From: Hyaloscypha bicolor E
Taxonomy: Eukaryota > Ascomycota > Leotiomycetes > Helotiales > Hyaloscyphaceae
NCBI RefSeq assembly: GCF_002865645.1
Contig: NW_020194560.1
Location: forward strand, 372,001-436,000
Direction: 5' to 3'
DNA: 64,000 nt
In this document: piece after piece, positions 31,883-44,169 of the stretch
Numbering within the stretch: the stretch's first letter is position 1
How the letters are laid out: each line of letters starts with the position of its first letter
Program-made: the position numbers and the translations under genes
Notes under the pieces: generated by a model
What the model was told of the DNA's origin: nothing
What the model saw: only the letters and a program-made list of their open reading frames with translations
Databases searched by the model: none

Positions 31883-32228
31883 TGCCAATCGCTGGTCGCA
31901 AGTCCCGTCCGAAGAGCAGTGGTGTTTGCACTATGGGGAGTCGTCGTGAAGCAGGAAATGCCACAACGCGGCTTTTGTTGGGAAAGCCCTCTGCACGCGG
32001 GTGAGACAGTGCTGAATTGTGGCTTCAGGCGCACCTCAGGGCTTCTCTGCCGACGAGGCTACCAAAAAGCAAAAGGACAACTTACACTTGAACAGCCGAC
32101 CGAAACCGCTTGAGCAGATGGAGGAGTGAAATTGAGGGGAAGAAAGACATCAAGATCCCAGCAAAATCCGGATCCTTCTAAGTTCAAGGAGAAGCAGGAC
32201 CAGGAAAGAAGGTAGACCCCTTCTCAAA
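31883..32228. promoter_or_regulatory. divergent promoter region
   Basis: 346 bases between start codons of the DUF7708 gene (minus) and the AAA ATPase gene (plus), so both promoters must lie here or overlap it. No named motif is visible. Confidence 0.55.
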
Positions 32229-35200
32229 ATGCAGGAATATCACGAGCAGTCAGGCGCCTCCGCCGAGATATCGCGGCGTTCAAGAAAACGCACTCGATCA
32301 TCCTCTGCAGAACAGGCAACAGATGGCCGCCCGAGGCCAGTTCCAAAGACTACAGGCAACGGTACTGTTCAACAAGCTTTGAAGAACCTTTTGGACAGCG
32401 GAATCAGTCCTGAACTGCTCAGCGCCATCAAGCCCGAGGGATTATCTCCAGTCAGTTCGCCGGAAGAACACAACACAACCTCCTCGAATCAGTCCAGACT
32501 GTCCCAAGCGAGCAACCTTCACGCGCATGGGGCCGATCGAAGTCTTAACTTGATGTCGGCTAGGGATGTGAAGCAATTCCCCGGACTCCATCATCAGCAT
32601 GCTCCGGTATCCTTAGCCGCGCTGCAAGGAAGCTCGGTTGACAGTGATAAAGAACATCAATTAATTGGACTGTTCACACAGTTAATTAAGGCATACGTCT
32701 TGAACACGGAGGTATAAACGCAGCGTGCCCCACCTTTTATGTAGCAGACTAATCGACGGACAGAACCCCTTAACCAACTCTGTTATTCCGAAGGGATGGA
32801 ACGGTACCCTTTCTGAGACAATCAAAGACTCTGTTGACACGCATATCGAGGCCACGGGACAATCAAACGAGCTGAGTGTTGCCGCTCCGTTGAAAGACTT
32901 AAGAACCATAACACCAGAGCCAGAACGAGAGGCCTCTATATTGAAAGAAGTTGATACACTCCCGCAAAATGAGTCTGGATTGGTGGGTTCCAACGTTGTA
33001 CCTGATCCGGTCAACACCTCGTCTCCGAGGTCTGACGACACGAATTTCCTCTTGTGTGAGGACTGCTTGAGAGGTTCTTATGTTTCGAACCTGCATGAGA
33101 CAATCAAAACACTGAGAACTCAGATTACGCACCTCGAGCACCAGAACGAACCCGAACCAGAGCTTCCTCCGCGAGTTGCGGTGCTACATCGAGTCATTTG
33201 CGAATGTGGAGAGTTGACCCATTTTGGCGTTCCCCCGGTCCGCACAAGCATCTTTTTGGATCCACCTCATCGAATTACAGCCGGCAGGAGATGGCATCTC
33301 GAAGGATATGAGAATGCCCTCGACGAGTCGACGTTTCTTAATCGTAACAAAGATGTCGTTCTACTTGTGTACAAGAATTACCAATGCCTTCAGGACGCGG
33401 CCCGGTGCCAGTGGAAAAAAAGTCCGAGTAACGATGGTTCCCGTGCGTTCCAGGATCCTGGTAGAGAGCTCACACCTCCGTATTCTTCAACAGAATCAAT
33501 GATGATAACTTCATCTATCCTTTGCCAGGCCCTCGGGTGGGCCACCAAGGAACCTCAAGTAAAGGGAGAGACGCCAAAATTTGCTGTCAGACACGAGATG
33601 AAAGCGCCATACCACTACTTCTACTACGATCGTGCTTCTCTTCTTCGAAAACTCGATCGAATGGATGAAGAACATCGGATACAGTTGAAGCTTCTGATAG
33701 ACCACGTGGAGGAAAGCTTTGAGACAAGCTATTCGAAAGCAAACGCTTCATTTTCGCAGGGGCTCGTATCAAGGGAGACTATGTACTATCTCTTCAAGCC
33801 GGACATGGATGTGGTGTATCGATGGGGTGGAGAGGAGACGGCTCACAGGACGAAGAATTGGATCATACCGCCTCCGGAACCGACCCAACCGTATGAAGCA
33901 AAACGTAAGCGGGAAGCAAAAGACGACACAGTGGTGGGAACACTGCAATGCTACTGTTGGGCTTTTGATGGCGCACTCCGGAAAACAGATAGCACATTCA
34001 CGATAGAATGGCCTAACACATTCGGTGACATTCAAAGCATTCGAAACCTCCCCGTTTATCCTATGAAATATGCACCTCGAGCTATAGAAGAGACTTTATA
34101 TAGCCGGGGGTTGAAATTCTGGGCGTGCACAAACCAGTCATATGTGTCGTATGATGACCCAGACTTGTTTGGAGATCCCGTTCAGGTATGAAGTTCAGGC
34201 TTAGGATCAGGTTTGAGATGGAACACCAGCTAACTTATACCAGCCGGGCGCAAGGTACATGATTGATTTTCTCGTGCATAAGCAAGCGAATCCAGACGCT
34301 TTTCCTGACAGGCCTCCGGGAGAGGTAATCGAAGCACCAACTCCAGAGGAAATGCAAACTCGCTCTTTTTTTCTCTTGCTGCCTTCTAAAGTATTCGGCT
34401 ACAGCATGCAAACAAAGAAATGGGGTAAGACTACTCAACTCGCCACTTTCCAGAACTTTGCCTAACTCATGCGTAAAAGTCCCTCTGAAGGTAGCATGTA
34501 TCTCTCCCGTAGTTTGGAACATGGAAGCATTCGACAGCTTGGTTGTAGATGATGACACCAAAGAGTTGGTGAAGGCTTTGGTGACGAACCAATTAGCCAA
34601 AGAAAAAGGAACAGATGTGTTAGATGGGAAAGGAAACGGTCTAGTAATCCTGTTGCATGGGTCAGTCATAAAATTTCTTGGGGTTTTCGGTGATTCAGAC
34701 TGACGCTTATCAAGTGGGCCTGGAACTGGAAAGACGCTCACTGCAGGTAATTTAAAACCATAATGTGGGCCATCCTTCCTGAGAGAACATTGACATTATT
34801 GCCAGAAAGCGTCGCTGAGCTAGCACAAAAGCCGTTGTATCGTGTCACATGTGGCGACATTGGAACGAATGCAACTGCGGTTGATAAGGTAAACCAATTG
34901 AACTATATAGATTGAATATGGATATTCTGACTTCAAGAAGCACTTGCAGAGCGTCTTGCACCTGGGCAGGATATGGGGCTGCGGTAATCCTAAACTTCCA
35001 CCTTCCTGTTATGAGCAACGTCTAGCGCTCGCCAGCTAACAAGTGCACAGTCGTTCTGCTTGACGAAGCGGATGTATTTCTTGAAGAAAGAAGTCTAGCA
35101 GATATGGCAAGGAATGCTCTTGTCTCGGGTCAGTATAAATGATGAAGCAGGAACGCTCAACTAAGGAATACAGTCTTTCTTCGAGTTCTCGAGTACTACG

Positions 35201-35649
35201 ATGGTAGGAAAACCCTTCTTCTCTCCTGACACTGGTAACTAACAGGCTAAGGAATCCTGATCCTAACATCCAACCGCGTGGGTACCTTCGACGAAGCCTT
35301 CAAATCTCGAATCCAACTGGCTCTCCACTACGACAACTTGTCCCGCACCCAACGACGCGCCATCTGGGCAAACTTCATCAAGCGGCTCGCATCCATCGAG
35401 AAAGACAGCGTGAACACAGACAGTCTGACAGAGCATCTTGACGAGCTAGCAACGCACGATATGAACGGTAGGCAGATCAGGAACTCATTGACAACGGCAA
35501 GACAGTTGGCCTTATACAAGGGAAAGAAGATGGATTACGGGCTGTTGAAACATGCGATAGGTGTTGCAAGCAAATTTGATCACTATTTGAAAGGCGTGAA
35601 GGGGAATTTCTCCGATGATGAGTTGGCAAGGGAAGGAGGTGTGAGGTAA
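32229..35649 (+). CDS. AAA+ ATPase with DUF7025-like domain
   Basis: About 972 residues in ten exons: 32229 to about 32680, about 32748-34185, 34244-34424, 34480-34660, 34715-34746, 34806-34888, 34938-34983, 35051-35128, 35174-35203, 35252-35649. All later junctions keep phase; the first (possibly GTTAAT..CAG) is uncertain. The N-terminus is disordered with a basic start (SRRSRKRTRSSS). The middle has the DUF7025-type region (TLQCYCWAFDG..TFTIEWPNTFGDIQSI). The C-terminal third is an AAA+ module: Walker A LLHGGPGTGKT (about 747-757), Walker B VVLLDEADVFLEERS (about 805-819), sensor-1 ILILTSNRVGTFDEAFKSRI. ATP hydrolysis remodelling of an unknown partner is expected. Such ATPases are expanded in ascomycetes and uncharacterised. 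Confidence 0.88.
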
Positions 35650-38493
35650 TTCGGTGATATGAGGAAGGAAATACAGGACACTGGTCTCTCATCTCAGCGG
35701 ACTACCCTGGTTTCGATATGATTAGAAGCGCAAACGGCTTCAATGATTAAAGGGTGGGAAAAGCGATTGGGCGTGATGATTTGATAACATTTTCTGCACT
35801 GTACACTGGAGTCCGGACTCGACGCTGCTTTGTTCCATTAGTTCGATTTATATGCGTCCTACCTCATCTATGAATGCAAAGCTATGTGGAGGTTCTGAAC
35901 AAATGGGGTCTCTATCTAATTCTGAACCCACTGGGGCGCATTTAAAGGGGGGGGGGGGTCAAAATCTTTGTCCCATACCTCGCCCTATCAATTTTCGCTG
36001 AAGGCAGCATCATCCCTCGATCTGCAACCATGATGATGTTTTGTAGCCCCTTCAAAGCTTGCTCGTTATGGTTGAAAAAATACCCATCAATGCAGCTTTG
36101 GCTCTCAGGATGGACCCATGACGTCCCGGTGCACCTTCGCGAACTGCGTCTCATGAACAGTTTTGAGACGGCCAAACTCCGAAATTCCCACCTCAAGAAG
36201 GAGCATCCATACCCATTTCAGTGTCCGCATGCTGGCTGTGACTGTAATATGGCCCCTCTTATATAAAAGTTATAAGGGTCTATCACCGTTAATTCTATAC
36301 TCTTATACCGGAATACACCCATTTATAGCTATTATCTCCACTTTACTATATATTATAATTAGCCGATCTTAGTATTATCTCTTAATTGTCCGCGAGGCTA
36401 TAAAAAGTTAAGCAGGAAGAAGCGATAATTATTATACGAGGGGGGTATACAACCTCGGATATTGCCCTCTGCCTGTTTAAAGGCTTTAGGCAAACTAATG
36501 GACTAGCATATTACAGGTATTCTCCGTTATCCGGCATCCCAGTTGCCAATCCTATAGCTGGCGTGGTCCAATTAGTGAATCTTCTAAGGAATACTCCTGG
36601 CAGAGTCTCGTATAATCCTACCGCCTCGAATTAGCCCATGGCCACGCAATTAAGACAAATACGATATGTACTGTGGCAAAGGGGAAACTTACAAGGAAGC
36701 TCCCGGCACATTATTTACTTGCAGTATCTGGGCTTAGCTAGGCAGAAGCCAGGCCGCATTATTGTGAGGTATTTCTGCGACTGGTAATTATACTATCCCT
36801 TCGTCCGGTGAGACATTGGCGGCGCAACAGAAGCTTTGCTTATACCTCTCTATCTTGAGTACTGGAACTAGAAACCGCGGAATGGATCCTCCTTTCTTTC
36901 CTAGAAGATATGAATCTCGTCCATCGAGGTATCTAAAACACCTCAAGGTTCTTTTGGATTGTGTTAACCTTCCCTATCCATCCCTCCTAGCTTCTGTTTC
37001 GTTCTGTCCAGCGTATAGTACTAGCCAACTGATATTAGACGCCTTCCCAACCCCCACCCCATTCTGCGGTGAAATACCACAATGCCCACAACGCATGCAC
37101 TTCCCTAATAAATAGGCTTTATATTATAACTTACATAAGATTAAACTTTTTTAATGATTCCAAGTAAGCTAGACATAAGAGGCTCTTTTCTAATTAATTC
37201 GTGAATTGCGATGCCCTGGATCCAAGTGAGAATTAAGCTTTTTGGTATAAAAGTGGCATCAGGCCAAAATGCCGTGCTTTATCCCCTTATAACCTTACAA
37301 CCGCGCTATCCTAGGTTTATCTTAATCTATAGGATTAAGAGTAATAATTCAATTAAGGATTGCACTTGTACGTTTTTACAGTAAAATAGTCGGGATGTGG
37401 TTAGTTGTGAAAGTGTTCAAACCCTAGTTTTGGTGTACAAAGAGGTTTCGCTTGATATGAGTTGGTGGTGACTATAGCGCCTATAACGAAAGATTTCCTC
37501 GTAGGACCCAATGTTGAGGTTTGGAGTCTTTCACACAAGCTATAAACAGCGCTAATATAATCTGAGTCGAGCCCTGAGGCCTAAGCATGCTAATAAACTA
37601 GCTGGATCATGCTCACGAGAATCCTCTTCTAGCGCCCTAGAGGATCATTTATAGTTTTCCATCTTATTTAAACATGAATCTTGCTAATACCTATTAGATT
37701 GAGATACAGCTACCTTTTTAATCTGTTATAATATCGTGATGGTGTCTATTCCCGCTCTCAAGTCAGACTTCAGGGATCCCTGCCAGAGCCGATTTTGGAT
37801 CTTGGATACAGGTGAGAAGGAATTCAGACGCACGATTTCACGGTATCGTATGCGGCGTTGATTTTGCTGGGCGCTTGTTCAATGTAGTGGGTTGGTGGGT
37901 GGAGGGTGGTATGGCGCTGGTTGTGAGGTTAGGTTTACTGGGTTTGGAGTGTTTGGTGTGGAGGTGGATATTGGAGTCGGAAGAAGGGGTGGGGGAAGGA
38001 GAAGGGGGCAGAGAGAGAAGTAGGGAAAAGGGAGGCAAGAGATGGGTTGAATCTTATTTGTCTTCAGGAATGAAATGGATTTTGTGGAATCAGTGCTCGG
38101 TAGGGTTATTTTGTCGGGTAATTCTCGAAGACAGGGGACTTCTCATTGTTAGAGAGCGGTGGAAGATTGAAGCTGTACAATAAAAATTGCGACTCGTGCA
38201 AGACAGACATCAATCAGATGGAAGAAGGCATGGGATGGAAAGTGAATGTGAAGGCATCAAATTTGTATTGCGCATCACTTCTTCGGACGGATTCGTGCAT
38301 TATGCAACGCAAATTCAAGACTGTATAGTTGTAGGAAGCGGCTCTCCTTATCCAGCCTGACGCCCTCATAACAAAACAAGAGTTTCTTGATATTAGTCCG
38401 TAGCCCGTACATCATCTCAAACCAGAACACAAAATGCATTGTGATTCAGCTGGTATTCGATGTCCCAATCCCGTCCTGCTTCCTACCTGAGAT
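35650..38493. other. gene-poor region with relic DNA
   Basis: 2.8 kb without a supported gene. A G10 tract lies at 35947-35956. From about 36260 to 37760 the DNA is AT-rich and scrambled with repeated stops, like old mutated repeats. Frames near 37812-38183 (either strand) are GC-skewed shadows. See the possible zinc-finger relic near 36120-36266. Confidence 0.45.
36120..36266 (+). pseudogene. possible C2H2 zinc-finger relic
   Basis: The frame reads LRNSHLKKEHPYPFQCPHAGCDC, with a HxxxxH pair followed by a CPxxGC knuckle like the linker between fungal C2H2 fingers. Nothing upstream or downstream extends it before stops. It might be chance; the AT-rich decay downstream supports a dead fragment. 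The matched run here is quoted in two parts: LRNSHLKKEH and PYPFQCPHAGCDC. Confidence 0.25.
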
Positions 38494-39597
38494 TCAGAAA
38501 CCACCCCCATCTTCCTCCAATCCATGCACCCCCCTAACGTGATCCCTCAACTTATCCCTCCTGGTAAACCCTTTCCGTCCATTCCTGTTGCATCCTGGCT
38601 CCCAACAATGGTACTTCCGATGGCGCTCCGGGGAATGGATTTTTGCGTGGCGGCTTAGGTCGCCTAGTCGCGCGAAGGTGGAGTGGCAGTGCGGGTGCGG
38701 GCAGGGGTGGCGTGTGGAGTTTGGGGAGGGAGCGTTGGTTGGAGATGGTGTAGGGGAAGTGGTGGAGGTGGAGGAGAAGGATGCTTCTGGGCTAGATGAG
38801 GAGATGATTGTGTGTGTGGAGCTTGCTTGAATCGGGGAAGAGGTGCCGTAGGTGGGGGTTGAAGCTTGGAATGGGGCGTTGAAGGAGAAGTTCGTTTCTG
38901 TATTGCATGTTATGGAGCTTAGTTGCGTGTCGGCGATGTCGTTGCCCGAGAAATGGTTTGCTTCGCGGGTTCCATTCGAATGGAGCAGATTGGTGGAGGC
39001 ATCTTGGTCAAAGCCGTTCATGAAGGGATCATGAGCAGTGTTGTCTTGCCAGGCAGAGTCGAGTCCGTTTGCCATGTTGCCATGAGCAGCAGGCTCGTTG
39101 TGCCAGTCCTGTTGCTCGGTGGAAGGATAGTGCAAGTGAGTGTCAGAGGAGGGATGAGCAACAGTGCCGACTTGCGGGAGGCCAAGCCCGTTTGGACTGG
39201 TGAAATGAGCAGCAGTGTCATAGGGCCAATCTTGCTGTCCGGGCGTAACATAGAGAGCGCGAGTCTCGGCTTGAGGAGCGGAATCGAAGTCGGGTTCGGA
39301 ATTGGCGCTCAATTGCAGGTCTTGAATTTGGCTAGATGCTGCCCCGAGATTTTCATGCCCTGTCCAATCTTCGCAGACCCCGCTTGGAAAGCTGGCTCTG
39401 AACCCACTAGGCACCAGCTGCTCGACTGCCGAATTTGGATATATGGTATAGGAGGGGAAAGGCACAAAGAATCCGGGAAGTGCAACGCCAAAGTTGTAAG
39501 GGTAAGGATGGCGGATACCGAGAGCACGGGCGTGGGAGAAGCTTGCGCCCAGCGGCTCGGTTTGCTGGTTTTTTACTGATTCCGGATCGAAATCCAT
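38494..39597 (-). CDS. C2H2 zinc-finger protein
   Basis: 367 residues, single exon, ATG at 39597 (MDFDPESVKNQQTEPLG). About 295 residues of disordered, Ser/Thr/Asn/Gln-rich sequence are followed by two zinc fingers: CPHPHCHSTFARLGDLSRHA (Cys 299, 304; His 317, 321) and YHCWEPGCNRNGRKGFTRRD (Cys 331, 336; His 353, 358). The second finger has a longer Cys-His loop than the usual twelve residues. The layout of long low-complexity N-terminus plus C-terminal fingers is common in fungal transcription factors. DNA binding and nuclear location are inferred. The middle has loosely repeated QQDWxxxxAAH/NGLD segments, possibly activation-domain repeats. Confidence 0.85.
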   Translation of the reverse strand: MDFDPESVKNQQTEPLGASFSHARALGIRHPYPYNFGVALPGFFVPFPSYTIYPNSAVEQLVPSGFRASFPSGVCEDWTGHENLGAASSQIQDLQLSANSEPDFDSAPQAETRALYVTPGQQDWPYDTAAHFTSPNGLGLPQVGTVAHPSSDTHLHYPSTEQQDWHNEPAAHGNMANGLDSAWQDNTAHDPFMNGFDQDASTNLLHSNGTREANHFSGNDIADTQLSSITCNTETNFSFNAPFQASTPTYGTSSPIQASSTHTIISSSSPEASFSSTSTTSPTPSPTNAPSPNSTRHPCPHPHCHSTFARLGDLSRHAKIHSPERHRKYHCWEPGCNRNGRKGFTRRDKLRDHVRGVHGLEEDGGGF

Positions 39598-40123
39598 CGC
39601 AACTGGTTACGAGGAGAATATGCTGGCTGCTGATTTTGCTCTCTGCCGATTTCTCTCTCAGATTCGGGGACGATATATTCGATTTAAACAGCCAACGGGG
39701 CGTTTCCCTCCTCCGTATTCCAGCGTTTCTTCTCCAGCATCTGAGCCCTCATGCTGCGGGGTATACCTGCCAACTCGACATCCTCCATCCCGTCTCCGCA
39801 ATCCAACCCATAGGACATACCAAGGCGACGTGGCTGGCAACTGGCCCATTGGCTGAGGGGGCATAGTGACGGCGAAGTCCAATCATCCTGGCAGGGCTTG
39901 ATATCCAGCCTGACGCTTCGGGGATCCTTGTCACCGACTAAGACAGGAGACTCGAGTTTACAGAGCCTTGTATGAAAGACATGACTTACCGGAAGGGGGA
40001 TGGGACGAAAGAGGCTCGGCGGGACAAGTGCCCGACCTTCTCTCAAGCCGGGCGTTAAGCAATAACACAAGACTCCCCAGGAGGGCTCTCATTGCTCGCC
40101 CCCTTCGACACGTTGGCGGTGTA

Positions 40124-40222
40124 CATGCAACACGCCCCTATACATGAATTTTCATGCGTGTGCCCTTCGGTGAGCCTCGCCATGCACGCGCCCCAATGCA
40201 TAAGCTTTCATGCACACGCCCT
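40124..40222. repeat. two inverted-repeat modules rich in ATGCACAC
   Basis: Modules 40124-40166 and 40181-40222 each hold CATG...CACGCCCC followed by a small palindrome (CATGAATTTTCATG; GCATAAGCTTTCATGC) and a CACACGCCC/GTGTGCCC. The word ATGCACAC also occurs twice in the TIR of the element at 8298, so this could be a remnant of a related miniature element. Confidence 0.45.
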
Positions 40223-40803
40223 ACTTTTCAGCTGCTTATCTGTCCAAGGAGGTAAAAATTGTGTCCAATGGTAGAAGAGATGACTCGGTGAGCGAAAAGG
40301 GACGTTGTCGGCGGCCGCTTGCTCCGACATGACGGACAGAGTCTTTGCCGGGCCTCCGATGGCGCCGAAAGCCGCAGGCAGAAGTTGGGAAGGACCAAAG
40401 GAGCCCTGAAGGCCTGTCTCGAAGAATTACTTTCACTTGAAGTGGTTTCGTCGTTAGAGGTGTTTGGCCTTTCAATCGTCTACTCGTCTGGAAAAGAGTT
40501 AACTTAGAATCGCAAAGGTAGGTAAGGAGACAATACAATGCTACCCCGAGGAATCTTAAAGAGCAAAATGTCTATCGGTGACAATCATAGCAAAACTAGA
40601 GGTAATGAAATGAAGATATATAATCTTGTGTGAGTATTGAGATGATGAGGATTGTGTGGTGCAAAATTCTAAAGGGCAGATTAGATTTCATATATAGATT
40701 TTGGGTCGGGCCCGGTCAGTGTCCAAACTTGCCCCGCCATCATGCTTGTTCTTGACAACCGCAGCGAGTAGCAGCCAATTATCAGGGGCCTGTAAGCCAC
40801 CCG

Positions 40804-40893
40804 GTGACGGATTCGATACCGAGGAAACGCCAGGGAAACGCCAAGGAAAAGCCAGACGCCCTGTGTGACGGATTCGATACCGAGGAAAAGCCA
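40804..40893. repeat. 29-bp direct repeat, period 61
   Basis: GTGACGGATTCGATACCGAG occurs at 40804 and 40865 and is followed by GAAACGCCA or GAAAAGCCA. Further AACGCCA words lie between the copies. Confidence 0.8.
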
Positions 40894-41328
40894 CCCTTTC
40901 CTCGGTTCGACAGCTTTCCCAGAGCAGGCTATGATGGCTGTGCAGGTGAGCAATAGGGCGGACGTTGGGTAGTTTTGCTGATGGCTGCCCTTTGCCGGCG
41001 CGCAAAAGGGCAGGCACGCATTTGCACAAATGCGCGCCCAAAGCAAAGATCGGTGTATACAGTGCTGTACAACTTGGTTATAAGAGTACTGCCTCTTTGT
41101 ACGTGTTATTTCTGAAAACAGATTTGTAGGTGGCAATATGTGAGAAAAGCGCAGCATACGCCCGATGAGCGTGCGCGTGGATGCTCAGGGATGAACATCA
41201 TGGATCATGGCTTTCCTAGAGTCCTGTATTGTCTTGAATGTGGCTTTCCCCAAATGCGCGTCTTGCCAGATGCAGAAAGTGCAGGTGCGGCAAGGTTACG
41301 ATCGTAAAGGTACGCTGTCTCAAGGGGT

Positions 41329-41663
41329 GCACCCTTGCAAGAGAGGCGTGCCAGGTTACCGTTGCTGCGACGCTCCGGAGTCGTGATACACACCCTACGC
41401 CGACCAAATTTGTTAGCGAATCCAGCCTGAAAATCAAACACTCGGTTAATTTCTTGAATAGCCAGCACACTTAGGTTCCCCTAAAATATAACCTTAACTA
41501 ATGCGCAGTCTATAGGATTACCCTCTACAGAATTGTAAAATTTAATTGTCATTGTTATGGAAGTTGATATAGAAAATGTTGATTTTCGGCCCCGACTTCG
41601 GTGTATCATGACTAAGCGGAGGCGCGTGGCAGCAACATGTGCACACCTCTCTTGCAAGGGTGC
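41329..41663. mobile_element. foldback / MITE-like element, 0.33 kb
   Basis: Outer arms 41329-41351 and 41641-41663 are inverted copies (GCACCCTTGCAAGAGAGG) with one mismatch in 23, and a more diverged similarity (GTTGCTGC, GTGATACAC / ATGATACAC, TGAAAATCAAACA / CGAAAATCAACA) continues inward for about 90 bases. No protein frame. No clear target duplication, so ends are approximate. Confidence 0.6.
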
Positions 41664-42142
41664 TCTTCCACTGGTGGGACCCTTCGACCAGTCGTCGCAT
41701 GGCTGATAGAGACGCCACTCTGATATGTTTGGACCCAGATTACGCTCCGTAGAGAGGAATCAATGGCTGTGTAATGGCAAACTTGTCACAAGCGGCATGC
41801 TGCTCATCCAACTGAAGCAAATCACCGCTCGCTGTTGCTGCCATTGCCCTGAGAGGTTTGTTCATCCACATGGCCGGGCTCTGGTCGGTGGAGGGAGATA
41901 CAATCCACAAATCGCTCCTCGCACCAGCGCATCATCTGAATACGCGACGATCGCTTCTGCTGTGGAACGTTCGTTCCGCCTCACATTGATGTTTCTTCGG
42001 TTCACAGGGCTGTGCAATAACCAGGTCTGCTGAGGAGGGTTCAATCAATTCCATTCGGTTACGCTATGGCCCACAGAAATGAGTCAAATCGCGGCCCGGA
42101 ATCTTTGAAACTAGTTCCGCGTTGAACAGAATCAGAATCATT

Positions 42143-42181
42143 CTGATGCTGGATGCTGGATGCTGGAAAGTGGATGTTGGA
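42143..42181. repeat. GATGCTG microsatellite
   Basis: Three to four copies of a 7-base GATGCTG unit, the last diverged (AAAGTGGATGTTGG). Confidence 0.7.
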
Positions 42182-43321
42182 TACAAATCCTCTGATGCTC
42201 GGTTACACGAGGAGAGAGGCTTGGTGGCTGAGCGCCCTACTCGTCTGTGGAGCCCTTCCGACCGCCGCGAGCCGGCTCGAAGCTGAGAGCTACCTTGGAG
42301 GCACAATCTTTGTGTAGGAGATAGAATGGCTCAATAGGTGCGGCCGCAAGGGCCACGGGTTCTGAAAACCGGGGGCGATGAAAGATTAAAAGAATAAAAG
42401 GGGCATTCTGAGTCAAAAACGAGTCTGCTCATATCTTGGCCGATTTTCTGGATATCGTTGGCGTCTATGACCGCGTTGGAAGGAAGGGAGGTAAAGATTC
42501 CGCGGAGATTACAGATAAATCTATATGCAAAAGGTATTAATATTGTGCTGTGCTAGCCAAGCGAGCCCCTCTTGTGAGCGCTGGACATATCTCACCAGAC
42601 GAGGGGATAGGGAGCAAAGCCGACTATCTATGTCACGTGGATCTCTTCACCTGAGACATATGGTACGGATTGACGGGTGCGCAACTGCGATACACGTAGA
42701 TTTTGTCTGGATTCCAAGCTGAAATGTAACGATGCAAATTAAGCATCGATCACTAATTAATACACGTGATCTACTCCTACTTTAATTCGATAGACCACCC
42801 CGCACTTCTCGATAATACCCTCAACTCTCTGGCTCAATGGTTATCAATTCCCGGCTCCTTTCCATAACGACTCGGTTCTTATATGCTGTGGACCGTCGCA
42901 CCCGAACCTTACATTAGATCCACGGTTCTTCAATGTTCCACCCTTTGATTGTCGAATGTCAAGGGACAAGAACCGGCGACTCTGCCTCTGACCTTCGATC
43001 ACCTTTTCGAAGTCGACTTTCACTTTCCAACATTTCCATCATCAGACATGGTTTGTTTTTCAGAACAATGAGCAAGTAATGCAACTGCAGGTCTAGGATA
43101 GTTTCACAATGGGAAGAAAACCTAACCAAACACTGTCCCCGTTTGACTCTTTGTTATCGTCGTGAGATATTTTGAAGTATTGAATGACCCGGGCCCTCTT
43201 TCCCGGTCAACAAACTCCGACATCTCGTTTCCCTAGCATTAAACCCTTTCAACTTTATTTGTTATAGACTATTATCTCTCGAATAGAATTGTTGCAAGTT
43301 TAGAACTGTGGTTCGCTGATT

Positions 43322-43839
43322 CGGGAAAATGTAAAACGACCCCCCCCCCCCCCCCCCCCCCGGGTGTCGATTAGACAAATCACTGGATTTTAGAGTTTTA
43401 ATAATGCTTAATTAGTTGCTTGTACTTACTTAAGTCCTTCTCTCGAATCAGAATTCCTGATATAGGTGTAAGGAAGTTTGCATATAAGAGCTCTAATTTG
43501 GGGCATGGAATAGACGAGGCGATAATTGAGCACGAGATAAATTAGTTCCAGGCGCTTGATCGCTAAATTTTCAGGCTCTTATAGTACCTTAAAAATTCCG
43601 ACTTTCCTTACCTTCTTTAAATTTTCTTAAATCTACTAATTATTATAATGAAAATTTTATATCCTATTAGCTTATAATCCGGTTTTCTATAATATAAAAA
43701 AATAATCAAATTATAATAATTATTTATATAGTAACTTAAACTTAAAGGAAAACTGGATTTTTTGGTGTTCCTCTCTACTTTAGGTTAGTCCGGCCCCCAA
43801 TCGACACCCGGGGAGGGGGGGTCGTTTTACATTTTCCCG
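43322..43839. mobile_element. 518-bp TIR element carrying a poly-C tract
   Basis: Left arm CGGGAAAATGTAAAACGAC is followed by 22 C and GGGTGTCGATT; the right arm (43799-43839) is its reverse complement with a CCCCCCCTCCCC version of the tract. The interior is AT-rich and codes for nothing. CTGA lies close to both ends and may be part of a target duplication but does not abut the left arm exactly. This is a non-autonomous inverted-repeat element of unknown family. Confidence 0.7.
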
Positions 43840-44169
43840 CTGAGAACCCCTGTATGTGACGAATTTGGGGTTACACAGCATGGGTCGCTTGACGCAGAAT
43901 CTTCATACCGTCCTCAAAGTCATTTGACGACCAACAACACTACTAAACATCTCAATTCATGTTTGAACTTGACACAGTGGGCCGCCACCCTTAAAGCTCA
44001 CTCAGGTTGTTTGGGGAAAGAAGCCCGAGGGGGCCAGCTCGCCTCAGTCAACATTGAAGCCCCCAGAACCCCGCCATCTTCTGCTATCAGACACCAGCAT
44101 CAAGACCTCACCCAACACGCTTCATCAAAGACAACGACTCAAAGAATAGTAATCTTGAATATCGCCAAC

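Larger units (their letters stand above)
39598..44169. other. 4.6-kb gene-free region with small inverted-repeat elements
   Basis: No supported gene. It holds the promoter of the zinc-finger gene (39598 to about 40050), then short repeats listed separately at 40124, 40804, 41329, 42143 and 43322. From about 42800 the plus strand has an unremarkable intergenic composition, and 44050-44169 is the leader of the next gene. Confidence 0.5.

Noticed and set aside
37812..38183. 123-codon plus frame and its minus-strand counterpart
   Set aside because: Both strands stay open because of G/C skew; no family resemblance and relic DNA on the left.
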